DNA of 64,000 nt from positions 1 to 64,000 of the forward strand of contig NZ_NSGH01000003.1 in assembly GCF_002295105.1 (NCBI RefSeq). The letters run 5' to 3'. Each line of letters begins with the position of its first letter. Position 1 is the stretch's first letter. Shown one piece after another: positions 42,633 to 50,415 of this stretch. The stretch comes from Salimicrobium humidisoli (GTDB lineage Bacteria > Bacillota > Bacilli > Bacillales > Halobacillaceae). Under the pieces are notes generated by a model, which made no database searches, had not been told where the DNA came from, and saw nothing but the letters and a program-made list of their open reading frames with translations. The translations under genes were made by a program, and so were the position numbers.

Positions 42633-43572
42633 GGTTACCCTCCGTCTGATGGCCTGATGCTATCCAGCTTCCCTGTACCGGGAGCTGTGAAACTCTGTTG
42701 TGCAAGGGAAATGAAGGTTCGAAATTGTTTAAAAACTCTTCGTAGTCAGCAGGGTTCTGCCCGTTCAGTCTGCCATCTCTTCTTGTAAGTTCATTCATAA
42801 TTCTTATTTCCGCTTCCTCCAGCGCAAAATCAAAGATGTTCATATTTTCACGCTGTCTTTCGGGGGAAGAGGATTTCGGTATGGGGAGTGTCCCCAACTG
42901 ATAATGCCACCTTAGAATAATCTGGGACACACTTTTTTTATGACGGGATGCAATGGATTGTATCGTCTCATTTCCCAGAATGTTGGTCACACGGGCGAGC
43001 GGGCTCCAGGACTGTGTCTGGATACCTTTTTCTTTATGATAGGCAAGCTGATCCCTCTGATTGAAAAAAGGATGAAGTTCTATCTGGTTAATGGACGGAG
43101 TGACGTCCGTCTCCCGCATTAATTGCTCCAGGTGATCCGGAAGAAAATTGCAGACTCCAATGGAGCGCACGAGCCCCCACTTCTTAGCGTCAATCAGCGC
43201 CTGCCATGCTTCCGTGTATTTTCTCTGTTCCGGATTGGGCCAGTGGATCAGGTAGAGATCGTAGTACTCAAGACCGGCCCGGTAAAGAGATTCCTGAATG
43301 GAAGCGACAGCTTTATTGTACTCGTGATAACGCCCCGGAAGTTTGGATGTAATTCTGAGTTCGTCTCTTGGAACGCTGCTCCGGCGTACTGCTTCTCCTA
43401 CCGTTCCTTCGTTCTCGTAATTATATGCAGTATCAATCAGGCGATACCCCATGTCAATAGCGCTTTGGATGGAGACAGCTCCGTCATTTCCGTTCAGGCG
43501 GTATGTGCCGAACCCCAACGCCGGCAGTGTCATACCATCCCGCAATGTAAGTTCTGGAATTGAATTGTTCAA
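42592..43572 (-). CDS. Aldo/keto reductase with probable 3' frameshift
   Basis: As read, 326 residues; a (beta/alpha)8 NADPH-dependent reductase of the YvgN group. Catalytic residues are visible: the Asp in YRLIDTAYNYENE (with the Tyr), the Lys in ITSKLPG and the His in YLIHWP. The cofactor part is IPKSSSPERQREN. Homologues end at PxxYEEF, near residue 280. Here PADYEEF is followed by 46 unrelated residues running 41 bases into csbB. The codons GAG-TTT-TTA-AAC hold a T5 run (42731-42735); with four Ts, TAA (42729-42731) would follow EEF. The start is TTG at 43572 behind AAGGAGGGG. Confidence 0.8.
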   Translation of the reverse strand: MNNSIPELTLRDGMTLPALGFGTYRLNGNDGAVSIQSAIDMGYRLIDTAYNYENEGTVGEAVRRSSVPRDELRITSKLPGRYHEYNKAVASIQESLYRAGLEYYDLYLIHWPNPEQRKYTEAWQALIDAKKWGLVRSIGVCNFLPDHLEQLMRETDVTPSINQIELHPFFNQRDQLAYHKEKGIQTQSWSPLARVTNILGNETIQSIASRHKKSVSQIILRWHYQLGTLPIPKSSSPERQRENMNIFDFALEEAEIRIMNELTRRDGRLNGQNPADYEEFLNNFEPSFPLHNRVSQLPVQGSWIASGHQTEGNHGRINGFNYHSCF

Positions 43573-43717
43573 AGATAACCCCTCCTTGATTATTATATTC
43601 CTCCTGAAGAGAAGGCACAAACTACAAGGAAAGACGGAACTTTCAAAAGCAACGTCGTTTTCCGGAGGCGTTTAAAGGGAAACAGGTAGTATAATTCGAA
43701 GATACTGGAGGGGTAGC

Positions 43718-44068
43718 GTGGAAAACGAAGCTAAAATGTTGCATCATTTTACAGATGTGAAAGAATTCGAAAATGAAGGATTGCAAAATAACGGTATCGA
43801 TTTTCCTGAACTGGAACAGATGCTTAATGACTATATACTCACGCAACAGAAAGAAACGCTGTTTTTCAAGGAATGTATCATACAGTTGAAGCAGCGCAGT
43901 GACGGGGATATTCGTACCGTGAAAATAACTTATCAGGATGACGATCTCAACAGTGATATACGATTATGGGGAGCGAAAAAAGAGGAGTCGGGTGAAGTGC
44001 TTACAATGAGTGTGGATGCGGTGAATCTCGTAAGCGGGGAAGTTGTGTATGAACGGTCATTGATGTAG
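43718..44068 (+). CDS. Hypothetical protein
   Basis: A 116-residue acidic soluble protein that I do not recognise. The N-terminal half is helical (HFTDVKEFENEG, FPELEQMLNDYIL). The C-terminal half has strand-like segments (IRTVKITYQDDDL, GEVLTMSVDAVNLVSGEVVYE). One Cys, no TM, no signal. The start is GTG at 43718 with GGAGGGG 4-5 bases upstream, and TATAAT (43690-43695) lies 22 bases earlier. It precedes the YfiT-like gene by 45 bases and may be co-transcribed with it. Confidence 0.65.
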   Translation: MENEAKMLHHFTDVKEFENEGLQNNGIDFPELEQMLNDYILTQQKETLFFKECIIQLKQRSDGDIRTVKITYQDDDLNSDIRLWGAKKEESGEVLTMSVDAVNLVSGEVVYERSLM

Positions 44069-44113
44069 TATGCTTTCACACAATGATTTCGGTATAAAGA
44101 AAGGAGAATGAAC

Positions 44114-44632
44114 ATGAATGTAAAATTTCCGATCGGCGAATTGCAGGTGCCGGATCAGGTGACACTTGAAGATGTAAGAACGTGGCTGAATGAGATCGAA
44201 ACCTATACGGACAGACTGAGAGACACAGTGGACAATCTGAGTGAGGAGGAACTTTCGAAAACGTATCGCGAAGGGAGTTTCACCGTCCGCCAGCTCGTTC
44301 ATCATATAGCGGATTCCCAGCTGAATATGTACCAGAGATTAAAACTTGCACTGACTGATGACGCCCCTACAGTACCGGGATTCGATCAGGAGAAGTGGCT
44401 GGAACTTGCGGACAATTCACTTCCTGTGGAGCCTTCCATAAGAATGCTTGAAGGGATGAATAAGCGGATCGTAACCCTTGGCCACACTCTCACAGAAGAT
44501 CAGCTGCAACGTTATTTCATACATGAAGATACCGGTAAAATTACGGTAGCTACCAAAGTTGCAAAACTTTCCTGGCACGAAGAGCATCACTTCGCCCATA
44601 TTAAAATAGCTCTCGGTATGGAAGTGAAGTGA
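44114..44632 (+). CDS. YfiT/DinB family bacillithiol-transferase-like protein
   Basis: A 172-residue DinB-superfamily four-helix protein close to B. subtilis YfiT in length and sequence. The three metal-ligand histidines are visible in LVHHIADSQLN and WHEEHHFAHI. Members of this group are bacillithiol S-transferases (BstA) or metal-dependent hydrolases of unknown substrate. The ATG at 44114 has AAGGAG 7 bases upstream; the ATG at 44108 abuts that site. It is the last gene before a strong terminator. Confidence 0.84.
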   Translation: MNVKFPIGELQVPDQVTLEDVRTWLNEIETYTDRLRDTVDNLSEEELSKTYREGSFTVRQLVHHIADSQLNMYQRLKLALTDDAPTVPGFDQEKWLELADNSLPVEPSIRMLEGMNKRIVTLGHTLTEDQLQRYFIHEDTGKITVATKVAKLSWHEEHHFAHIKIALGMEVK

Positions 44633-44640
44633 ATAAACTC

Positions 44641-44678
44641 AACCTCCTTCTGCACAATTACTGCTGCAGAAGGAGGTT
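44641..44678. terminator. Terminator between convergent genes
   Basis: A perfect 13-bp stem AACCTCCTTCTGC / GCAGAAGGAGGTT with a 12-base loop. Confidence 0.85.
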
Positions 44679-44693
44679 GTTTAATGTTGCCGG

Positions 44694-45233
44694 TTATCTC
44701 GAATGCCGTAATTTGAACAATCTGTACGTATAGCCGAACCATGGCAGCCCCGTGAACACGAGAGGCACCGACAGGATGAAACATAATGCAAGAAAAACTT
44801 TACTCATAAACGGGGCTATAAAGCTGAAATCGCCGAAAGCACCCGTCAGTAACAACATTTCTATAATAAGCATCGGCAGGGCAGCTTTCCCGGTCATCCG
44901 CTGTTCAGCTTCATATTTATCAATTTCCGTCGCTTTGTCTGTGTACAAAGGGGTAGTTCCGTGAGCTGCCGTAAACAAGTGAATATAATCGGACTGACTG
45001 GCGACGTACTCCCACCCGCCTTCTCTGAAGTATGAAAAATACTCTTCGTCCGGTTTGTTGCAATAGTCTATTGCATAAATTTTTTCGGCGGGTTCACTCT
45101 TTTTCAGTTTATAACCGAGCAGATAAAAACCTTCGACTTTCCATCCTTCAGCTGCGTATTTCTCCAGTTTACGCATATCTTTTTCTTCCTCAAAAGCAAG
45201 GCCGCCTGAACTGATGTATTTTTTATTTTTCAT
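44694..45233 (-). CDS. DUF2812 family membrane protein
   Basis: A 179-residue protein. A soluble N-terminal DUF2812 part (residues 1-110) includes EKYAAEGWKVEGFYLLGYKLKK and FREGGWEYVASQSDYIHLF. Two TM helices follow at about 118-165. DUF2812 proteins are commonly paired with PadR regulators, as here, where the start overlaps the PadR stop by 4 bases. The function is unknown; such pairs often answer to membrane-active compounds (inference). Confidence 0.84.
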   Translation of the reverse strand: MKNKKYISSGGLAFEEEKDMRKLEKYAAEGWKVEGFYLLGYKLKKSEPAEKIYAIDYCNKPDEEYFSYFREGGWEYVASQSDYIHLFTAAHGTTPLYTDKATEIDKYEAEQRMTGKAALPMLIIEMLLLTGAFGDFSFIAPFMSKVFLALCFILSVPLVFTGLPWFGYTYRLFKLRHSR

Positions 45234-45568
45234 TCTGCATCCTCCCTTTCACTTAAATAATCTTTAGCAGTCCGGATAATCCTTTCTCGTCTGGCTATAT
45301 CTTCGTTCAGGAGATTTTTCCCTTCTGTGGTAATGAGATACGTTTTCTTTTTTGTTTCGGCACCGGGTGCAGGTCTGATCAGACCTGCTTCCGAAAGTTT
45401 CCTTATAGTGGTGTACAGAGAAGCGGGGCCGATACTGACAGCACCTTCTGTCATTTTTTCGATTTCCTGCATAATTAAATATCCATGTTTCGGTTCGGTC
45501 AGGGAGAGAAGGATAAAAAAAGAGGTATCCGTTAATTCTCTATCACTGAGACTTTTTCTTCTGGCCAT
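45230..45568 (-). CDS. PadR family transcriptional regulator
   Basis: A 112-residue PadR repressor. The winged helix-turn-helix fills about residues 10-85: SFFILLSLTEPKHGYLIMQEIEKM, GPASLYTTIRKLSEAGLI, and the wing TKKKTYLITTEGKNLL. A short dimerisation helix follows. GGAGAA precedes the ATG. It is first in an operon with DUF2812. A very long perfect inverted repeat lies just upstream and probably is its own operator. Confidence 0.9.
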   Translation of the reverse strand: MARRKSLSDRELTDTSFFILLSLTEPKHGYLIMQEIEKMTEGAVSIGPASLYTTIRKLSEAGLIRPAPGAETKKKTYLITTEGKNLLNEDIARRERIIRTAKDYLSEREDAE

Positions 45569-45582
45569 ATTCTTCTCCTTTC

Positions 45583-45631
45583 ATATCAGCTAATGATATA
45601 TCGTTAAATGAAATATATCATTAGCTGATAT
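45583..45631. promoter_or_regulatory. Long inverted repeat, likely PadR operator
   Basis: Two perfect 18-base arms, ATATCAGCTAATGATATA (45583-45600) and its complement (45614-45631), are separated by 13 bases. Each arm holds its own smaller palindrome TATCA-N5-TGATA, so the region offers two dimer sites. It ends 15 bases before the padR start. Confidence 0.7.
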
Positions 45632-45679
45632 AAAAAGCAATAACCATTTTAAAATGAAGCTTTTCTTGTTAAACAAAAA

Positions 45680-45710
45680 ACAGGCTGTGCGGATATTTCG
45701 CACAGCCTGT
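45680..45710 (-). terminator. Terminator of the YhdN-like reductase gene
   Basis: Stem ACAGGCTGTGCG / CGCACAGCCTGT (12 bp); on the minus strand it is followed by a T run. Confidence 0.92.
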
Positions 45711-45724
45711 CGCATATTTGATTA

Positions 45725-46723
45725 TTATTTTTCGGAACGAAGCGGCGGTCCGTACTCATTCAGGTTCCCATTGTTCAGGTCGCTGACATGGTTATACAGA
45801 ATGTTATCAATCTCCTGCAGATCTTCACTGGACAGCTCTGCTTCATCCGCTTTTTGTACACCTTCAAGCTGGGAAGGTTTCCTTGCACCCCAGAGAACGA
45901 AATCAGCGCCGGGTTCATGATCCATCAGCCAGCGTACGGCAAGCTGGATGAGGTCAAGATTCCGCTCATCCGCAAAGTCCCTCAGTTCCTCCACGGCATC
46001 GAGAAACGCAGGGAAACGGTTTCCCTGGAACAGTTCGATGTTGCTTCTCAGGTCTCCTTCGGGAAACTCGGCGTCTTTTGTAAACTTGCCGGTAAGCATA
46101 CCGTGAGCAAGTGAACCCCATGAGAGCGTTGCGATATCGTGTTTATTACAATACTCGAACCAGTCGATCAGGTATCTTTGTAACATGTTCAAGTGCATCT
46201 GCGACGTATGGATAGGAGCATATTTCTGCCACTCATCCATTTGTTCGGGGCTGAAGTTGCTGACTCCGATTGCCCGGATTTTCCCTTCATCGAAAAATTC
46301 TTTCATTTTTTTCGCAGTATTTTCAATCGGTTCATCCGTATCCGGCCAGTGAATCTGATAAACGTCGATGTAATCCGTCTGCAGCAGTTGAAGACTTCGG
46401 TTCAATTCATTCTCAAGGTTTCCGGGCCTTGAGTCGCGGGAAGCTCCGCCTTCGAAGTTGATGCCCGCCTTGGTGGCGATAACGAGGTCTTCCCGGCTTT
46501 TTCCGGATTCCCTGACCGCTTTTCCGACCAGTTCTTCAGAAAGGCCTTCACCATAAGCGGGGGCAGTGTCAATCATCGTTATTCCTTTATCGATAGCTGT
46601 TCTGATTGTCCGGATGGACTCCTGTTCATCCGTACCTCCCCAGCCGGAACCTCCGATTGCCCACGTACCCAGGGCAATCCGGGTGGCTTCTACATTGCTC
46701 TTTCCAAGTGTTCGTTTCTGCAT
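45725..46723 (-). CDS. yhdN: Aldo/keto reductase, YhdN-like general stress protein
   Basis: A 332-residue NADPH-dependent aldo/keto reductase, the same size as B. subtilis YhdN (general stress protein 69). It shows RIALGTWAIGGSGWGG, the catalytic Asp-Tyr region MIDTAPAYGEGLSE, Lys in VIATKAG, His in YQIHWPD, and the cofactor-binding end FVLWGARKPSQLEG. GAGGAGG precedes the ATG. A SigB-type promoter lies upstream, as expected for a YhdN counterpart. Substrate probably reactive aldehydes; not shown by sequence. Confidence 0.86.
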   Translation of the reverse strand: MQKRTLGKSNVEATRIALGTWAIGGSGWGGTDEQESIRTIRTAIDKGITMIDTAPAYGEGLSEELVGKAVRESGKSREDLVIATKAGINFEGGASRDSRPGNLENELNRSLQLLQTDYIDVYQIHWPDTDEPIENTAKKMKEFFDEGKIRAIGVSNFSPEQMDEWQKYAPIHTSQMHLNMLQRYLIDWFEYCNKHDIATLSWGSLAHGMLTGKFTKDAEFPEGDLRSNIELFQGNRFPAFLDAVEELRDFADERNLDLIQLAVRWLMDHEPGADFVLWGARKPSQLEGVQKADEAELSSEDLQEIDNILYNHVSDLNNGNLNEYGPPLRSEK

Positions 46724-46748
46724 ATTTTTCCTCCTCTAAAAATGCAGC

Positions 46749-46774
46749 ATTCCCTGTATTCGGTAGAAGGAAAC
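46749..46774 (-). promoter_or_regulatory. SigB-type promoter of the YhdN-like gene
   Basis: On the minus strand GTTTCC (complement of 46769-46774), 14 bases, GGGAAT (complement of 46749-46754). It fits the SigB pattern GTTTNN-N12-16-GGGWAW and lies about 25 bases before the start. Confidence 0.6.
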
Positions 46775-46869
46775 AATGAAATAGATGCCGTTACTTGTGC
46801 GGAAGGCTGTAAAGTACAAAAGAAAAAGGTTTTTACACATATTTTGTAATTTTCTAATTATATGATAAG

Positions 46870-46885
46870 ATGAACGTACATTCAT
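46870..46885. promoter_or_regulatory. Operator-like palindrome before the tetR gene
   Basis: ATGAA-CGTACA-TTCAT is a near-perfect palindrome just after a TATGAT -10-like sequence and 17 bases before the regulator's start codon, a place fit for autoregulation. Confidence 0.45.
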
Positions 46886-46902
46886 TACGAAGGGGATGGT
46901 GT

Positions 46903-47529
46903 ATGCAGAAGTTAAGGGAAGAAATCATTCAGACAGCTCTTGAGTTGTTCGATGCTCAAGGCTTCCACCGCGTCAGTGTCAATCAGATTGTAAAAGAGGC
47001 GGGAACAAGCAAAGGCGGCTTCTACCACCATTTTCAATCCAAGGATGAGCTGCTGTTCGTCATTCACGACACGTTCATTACATATGTGCTGAAAGAAGCC
47101 GAAGCAGCTACTGAAACGCACCAGTCCCCTGTGGAGCAGATACAGGAAATTATCCGTTCGTTTGTGCACGTGTTTGACTTATACCAGTCCCATATCACAG
47201 TATTCTACCAGGAAAGTAACTACGTCGATGAAACCTTTGAAGACGAAATCAACAGGAAACGGGACCAGTTCAAGGATAAGGTTATCGCCGTTGTAAAAAG
47301 AGGACAGGAAGAAGGAGAATTCCGTCACGAACTCCCTCCGGAAATCACCGGTATGGCTATTCTCGGTATGGTCAACTGGCTGAATAAGTGGTACCGGAGA
47401 GAGGGAAGCCATACGATTGAAGAGATAGCTGAAGTGTTCACGGATCTGGTACTTCACTTTCTTCTGCCGGGTCACGAAGGTGTATCCGGGGTGGAGCAGA
47501 GGCCCCCTTTTTTTTACGGTGAAAAGTAA
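46903..47529 (+). CDS. TetR family regulator of the yng operon
   Basis: A 208-residue TetR-type repressor. The N-terminal helix-turn-helix (about residues 8-52) shows GFHRVSVNQIVKEAGTSKGGFYHHFQSKDELL. The ligand domain follows, with an end rich in aromatic residues. It lies directly upstream of, and in line with, the acyl-CoA operon, so an acyl-CoA or related intermediate is the likely inducer. The ATG at 46903 has AAGGGG 7 bases upstream; the ATG at 46870 overlaps the palindrome and has no ribosome binding site. Confidence 0.86.
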   Translation: MQKLREEIIQTALELFDAQGFHRVSVNQIVKEAGTSKGGFYHHFQSKDELLFVIHDTFITYVLKEAEAATETHQSPVEQIQEIIRSFVHVFDLYQSHITVFYQESNYVDETFEDEINRKRDQFKDKVIAVVKRGQEEGEFRHELPPEITGMAILGMVNWLNKWYRREGSHTIEEIAEVFTDLVLHFLLPGHEGVSGVEQRPPFFYGEK

Positions 47530-47556
47530 GCGATTTCATAAAGGTGCACCCTATAC

Positions 47557-47574
47557 AGACCAACCAGTCGGTCT
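47557..47574. promoter_or_regulatory. TetR-type operator before the acyl-CoA operon
   Basis: AGACCAACCAGTCGGTCT pairs at 7 of 9 positions about its centre and lies 24 bases before yngJ, after TATACA. The 12 bases GACCAACCAGTC recur, inverted, at 14875-14886 near the RND pump. Confidence 0.55.
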
Positions 47575-47597
47575 TGGGAGATAAAAGGAGGAAGCTG

Positions 47598-48740
47598 ATG
47601 AATTTTGAGTTGACGAAAGAACAGGAAATGACGAGGAAAATGGTTCGTGATTTTGCGGAAGAAAAGATAGCGCCCCGGGCAATAGATATTGATAAAAATT
47701 CCGAATTTCCGGTGGACCTCTTCAAAGAGATGGGAGAGCTTGGGCTGCTCGGCATCCCGTTCCCCGAAGAATACGGAGGAAGCGGCGGCGACACGGTAAC
47801 TTATGCGCTGGCGGTGGAAGAAATAGGACGTGTGTGCGGATCTACCGGTCTGAGTTATGCGGCAGCTGTATCTCTCGGTGCCAGTCCCCTGTACTACTTC
47901 GGTACGGAAGAGCAGAAACAGGAATTTCTGGTCCCTCTTGCAAAAGGTGAGGGGCTCGCTTCTTTCGGTCTCACTGAACCGAACGCCGGGTCGGATGCGG
48001 GCGGTACACAGACGAAAGCGGTTCTCGAAGGGGATCACTACGTTCTGAACGGGGAGAAGTCCTGGATTACGAACGCTGAATATGCGAGATCCATAACTAT
48101 TACAGCCCAGGCCGGTAAAAGAGAAGACGGTAAAAATATTATTTCTGCATTCATCGTTCCTAAAGATACTCCCGGAATGACGATTCGAAGCGATTACGAC
48201 AAAATGGGCGTGCGCGGCTCGAACACGTCGGAGATTGTACTGGAAGATGTAAAAGTTCCGAAAGAGAACATCCTCGGAGACCCGAAAAAAGGATTTGGTC
48301 AGTTCCTTCACACACTGGACGGAGGCCGTATTTCCATAGCTGCACTTGCTGTCGGTATTGCACAGGCTTCTCTTGATCGAGCGCTTGCTTATGCGAAGGA
48401 AAGGAAACAGTTCGGCGAGCCGATTTCAAAATTCCAGGCGATTCAGTTCAAGCTGGCTGATATGGCGATGGAAGTCGAACTGGCCCGGAACATGGTACTG
48501 AAAGCGGCGTGGCTGAAAGACGAAGGGAAGCCGTTCACGAAGGAATCCGCTTATGCAAAACTGTTTGCATCGGAGACAGCCTTCCGTTCTGCAAACCAGG
48601 CGATACAGATCCACGGAGGATACGGCTACATGAGAGAGTTTGAAGTGGAACGGTTCCTGCGTGATGCAAAACTTCTCGAAATAGGTGAAGGTACTTCTGA
48701 AATACAGCGGATGGTCATAGCTCGCCAGCTCGGTTGCTGA
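47598..48740 (+). CDS. yngJ: Acyl-CoA dehydrogenase, isovaleryl-CoA type (YngJ)
   Basis: A 380-residue FAD flavoprotein of the acyl-CoA dehydrogenase family that forms a 2,3-double bond in an acyl-CoA. Features: FGLTEPNAGSDAGGTQT (flavin/substrate site), WITNAEYA, GGRISIAALAVGIAQ, and IQIHGGYGYMREFEVERFLRDAK near the end, followed by the EGTSEIQR segment that carries the catalytic Glu in many members. AAGGAGG lies 6 bases before the ATG at 47598. With the next six genes it makes the yngJIHGFE set, for which isovaleryl-CoA from leucine is the natural substrate (inferred from partners). Confidence 0.88.
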   Translation: MNFELTKEQEMTRKMVRDFAEEKIAPRAIDIDKNSEFPVDLFKEMGELGLLGIPFPEEYGGSGGDTVTYALAVEEIGRVCGSTGLSYAAAVSLGASPLYYFGTEEQKQEFLVPLAKGEGLASFGLTEPNAGSDAGGTQTKAVLEGDHYVLNGEKSWITNAEYARSITITAQAGKREDGKNIISAFIVPKDTPGMTIRSDYDKMGVRGSNTSEIVLEDVKVPKENILGDPKKGFGQFLHTLDGGRISIAALAVGIAQASLDRALAYAKERKQFGEPISKFQAIQFKLADMAMEVELARNMVLKAAWLKDEGKPFTKESAYAKLFASETAFRSANQAIQIHGGYGYMREFEVERFLRDAKLLEIGEGTSEIQRMVIARQLGC

Positions 48741-48761
48741 ATATAACGAAGGAGGGATTGG

Positions 48762-50396
48762 ATGAGCTTACTGCAAGTGACTATGGGTGAATTGTTGAGA
48801 GAAAAAGCGAACAAAACGCCGCAAAAAGAAGCGTTTGTTTTTCCGGAAAGAGGGCTTAGGGGTTCCTATAAAGACCTGGATGAGTGGACCGATCAGGTGG
48901 CTAAAGGCTTGATGGCTCTCGGTACCGGCAAGGGGGATCACTTTGCGGTATGGTCCGACAACAAACCGGAGTGGCTGGCTTCCCAATTTGCTTCGGGTAA
49001 AATGGGCGGCGTGCTTGTAACAGTGAACACGAGTTATAAGGCGAAGGAACTCGAATACCTGCTGAAGCAGTCTGATTCCGAAACACTGATCATGGCTGAG
49101 TCGTATAAAGGAACTTCCTATGTCGACATTCTAAGGGAAATCTGCCCGGAACTCGATCATTCGGAGAAAGGTAACCTTCACAGTGAGAAACTTCCGGCTC
49201 TTCGGAATGTAATTGTGCTTGGAGATGAGGAATATCCCGGCTGTTACACATGGGAGGACCTCATTGCCAAAGGAGAAGAAGTGAAAGAGGAGGAGCTTCG
49301 GGAACGAGAGGCCACTCTTTCTTACAAAGATGTAATCAATATGCAGTACACTTCCGGAACTACCGGTTTTCCGAAAGGGGTTATGCTGAGTCATTATAAT
49401 ATTGTAAATAATGCCAATCAGGTAGCAGACTGTATGAACATGACGGACGAAGACCGTTTGTGTATCCCGGTGCCGTTTTTCCACTGCTTTGGCTGTGTCA
49501 TGGGGACGACGGCCACTGTCGCAAAAGGGGCGACGATGATAGTCATCGAACAATTTGAACCGAAACTCGTTCTTCAGGCAGTGAAAGACGAAGCGTGCAC
49601 AGCTCTTCACGGTGTACCGACGATGTTCATCGCCGAGCTCAACCATCCGGAGTTCGAAAATCTGAAACCGGATACACTGCGTACCGGTATTATGGCCGGA
49701 TCGACCTGCCCGATGGAAGTGATGAAGAGTGTCATTAACGAAATGGGCGTCGAAGAGATAACTATTGCATACGGTCAGACGGAGTCTTCCCCGGTCATAA
49801 CCCAGACGAGACCTGACGATCCGATTGATTTGCGGGTGAAAAGTGTAGGAAGGGCACACCCCAACGTGGAAGTGAAAGTCGTCGAACCTGCCACCGGAGA
49901 AGAAGCGGAGCGCGGGATGCCCGGGGAGCTATGTACAAGAGGCTATCTCGTGATGGAAGGTTACTACAAAGACGAAGAGTCAACGGAAACAGCTATCGAT
50001 CCGGACGGCTGGCTCCATACCGGTGACATAGCCGAAATGGATGAAAACGGGTACGTGGAAATCACCGGACGCATGAAGGATATGATTATCCGCGGGGGAG
50101 AAAATATTTACCCGAGAGAAATCGAGGAGTTCCTTTATCAGCATCCGGATGTGCTCGACGTGCAGGTTGTGGGAATTCCGGACGCGACATACGGCGAAGA
50201 AATCATGGCCTGGATTATTCCGAAAGAGGATTCGGAAGTGTCCGAGAAAGATATAAGGGCTTTCTTTGAAGGGGAAATTTCCAAACATAAAATCCCGGCG
50301 TATATCTACTTCACCGACGAATACCCGATGACCGCGAGCGGTAAAATACAGAAATTCAAGCTGAGAGAAGCTGCCGTCGATATGATCGGACGTTAA
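48762..50396 (+). CDS. yngI: AMP-binding acyl-CoA synthetase (YngI)
   Basis: A 544-residue ATP-dependent acyl-CoA ligase. The P-loop YTSGTTGFPKGVMLSH is near residue 195, the adenylate motif AYGQTES near 330, GWLHTGDIAEMDENGY near 415 and the catalytic Lys in SGKIQKFKLRE near the end. In this operon it may activate branched or short acids, or acetoacetate released by HMG-CoA lyase. GGAGGG is 6 bases before the ATG. Precise acid unknown. Confidence 0.88.
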   Translation: MSLLQVTMGELLREKANKTPQKEAFVFPERGLRGSYKDLDEWTDQVAKGLMALGTGKGDHFAVWSDNKPEWLASQFASGKMGGVLVTVNTSYKAKELEYLLKQSDSETLIMAESYKGTSYVDILREICPELDHSEKGNLHSEKLPALRNVIVLGDEEYPGCYTWEDLIAKGEEVKEEELREREATLSYKDVINMQYTSGTTGFPKGVMLSHYNIVNNANQVADCMNMTDEDRLCIPVPFFHCFGCVMGTTATVAKGATMIVIEQFEPKLVLQAVKDEACTALHGVPTMFIAELNHPEFENLKPDTLRTGIMAGSTCPMEVMKSVINEMGVEEITIAYGQTESSPVITQTRPDDPIDLRVKSVGRAHPNVEVKVVEPATGEEAERGMPGELCTRGYLVMEGYYKDEESTETAIDPDGWLHTGDIAEMDENGYVEITGRMKDMIIRGGENIYPREIEEFLYQHPDVLDVQVVGIPDATYGEEIMAWIIPKEDSEVSEKDIRAFFEGEISKHKIPAYIYFTDEYPMTASGKIQKFKLREAAVDMIGR

Positions 50397-50415
50397 GGAA
50401 GAAAGGAGATTCGAG

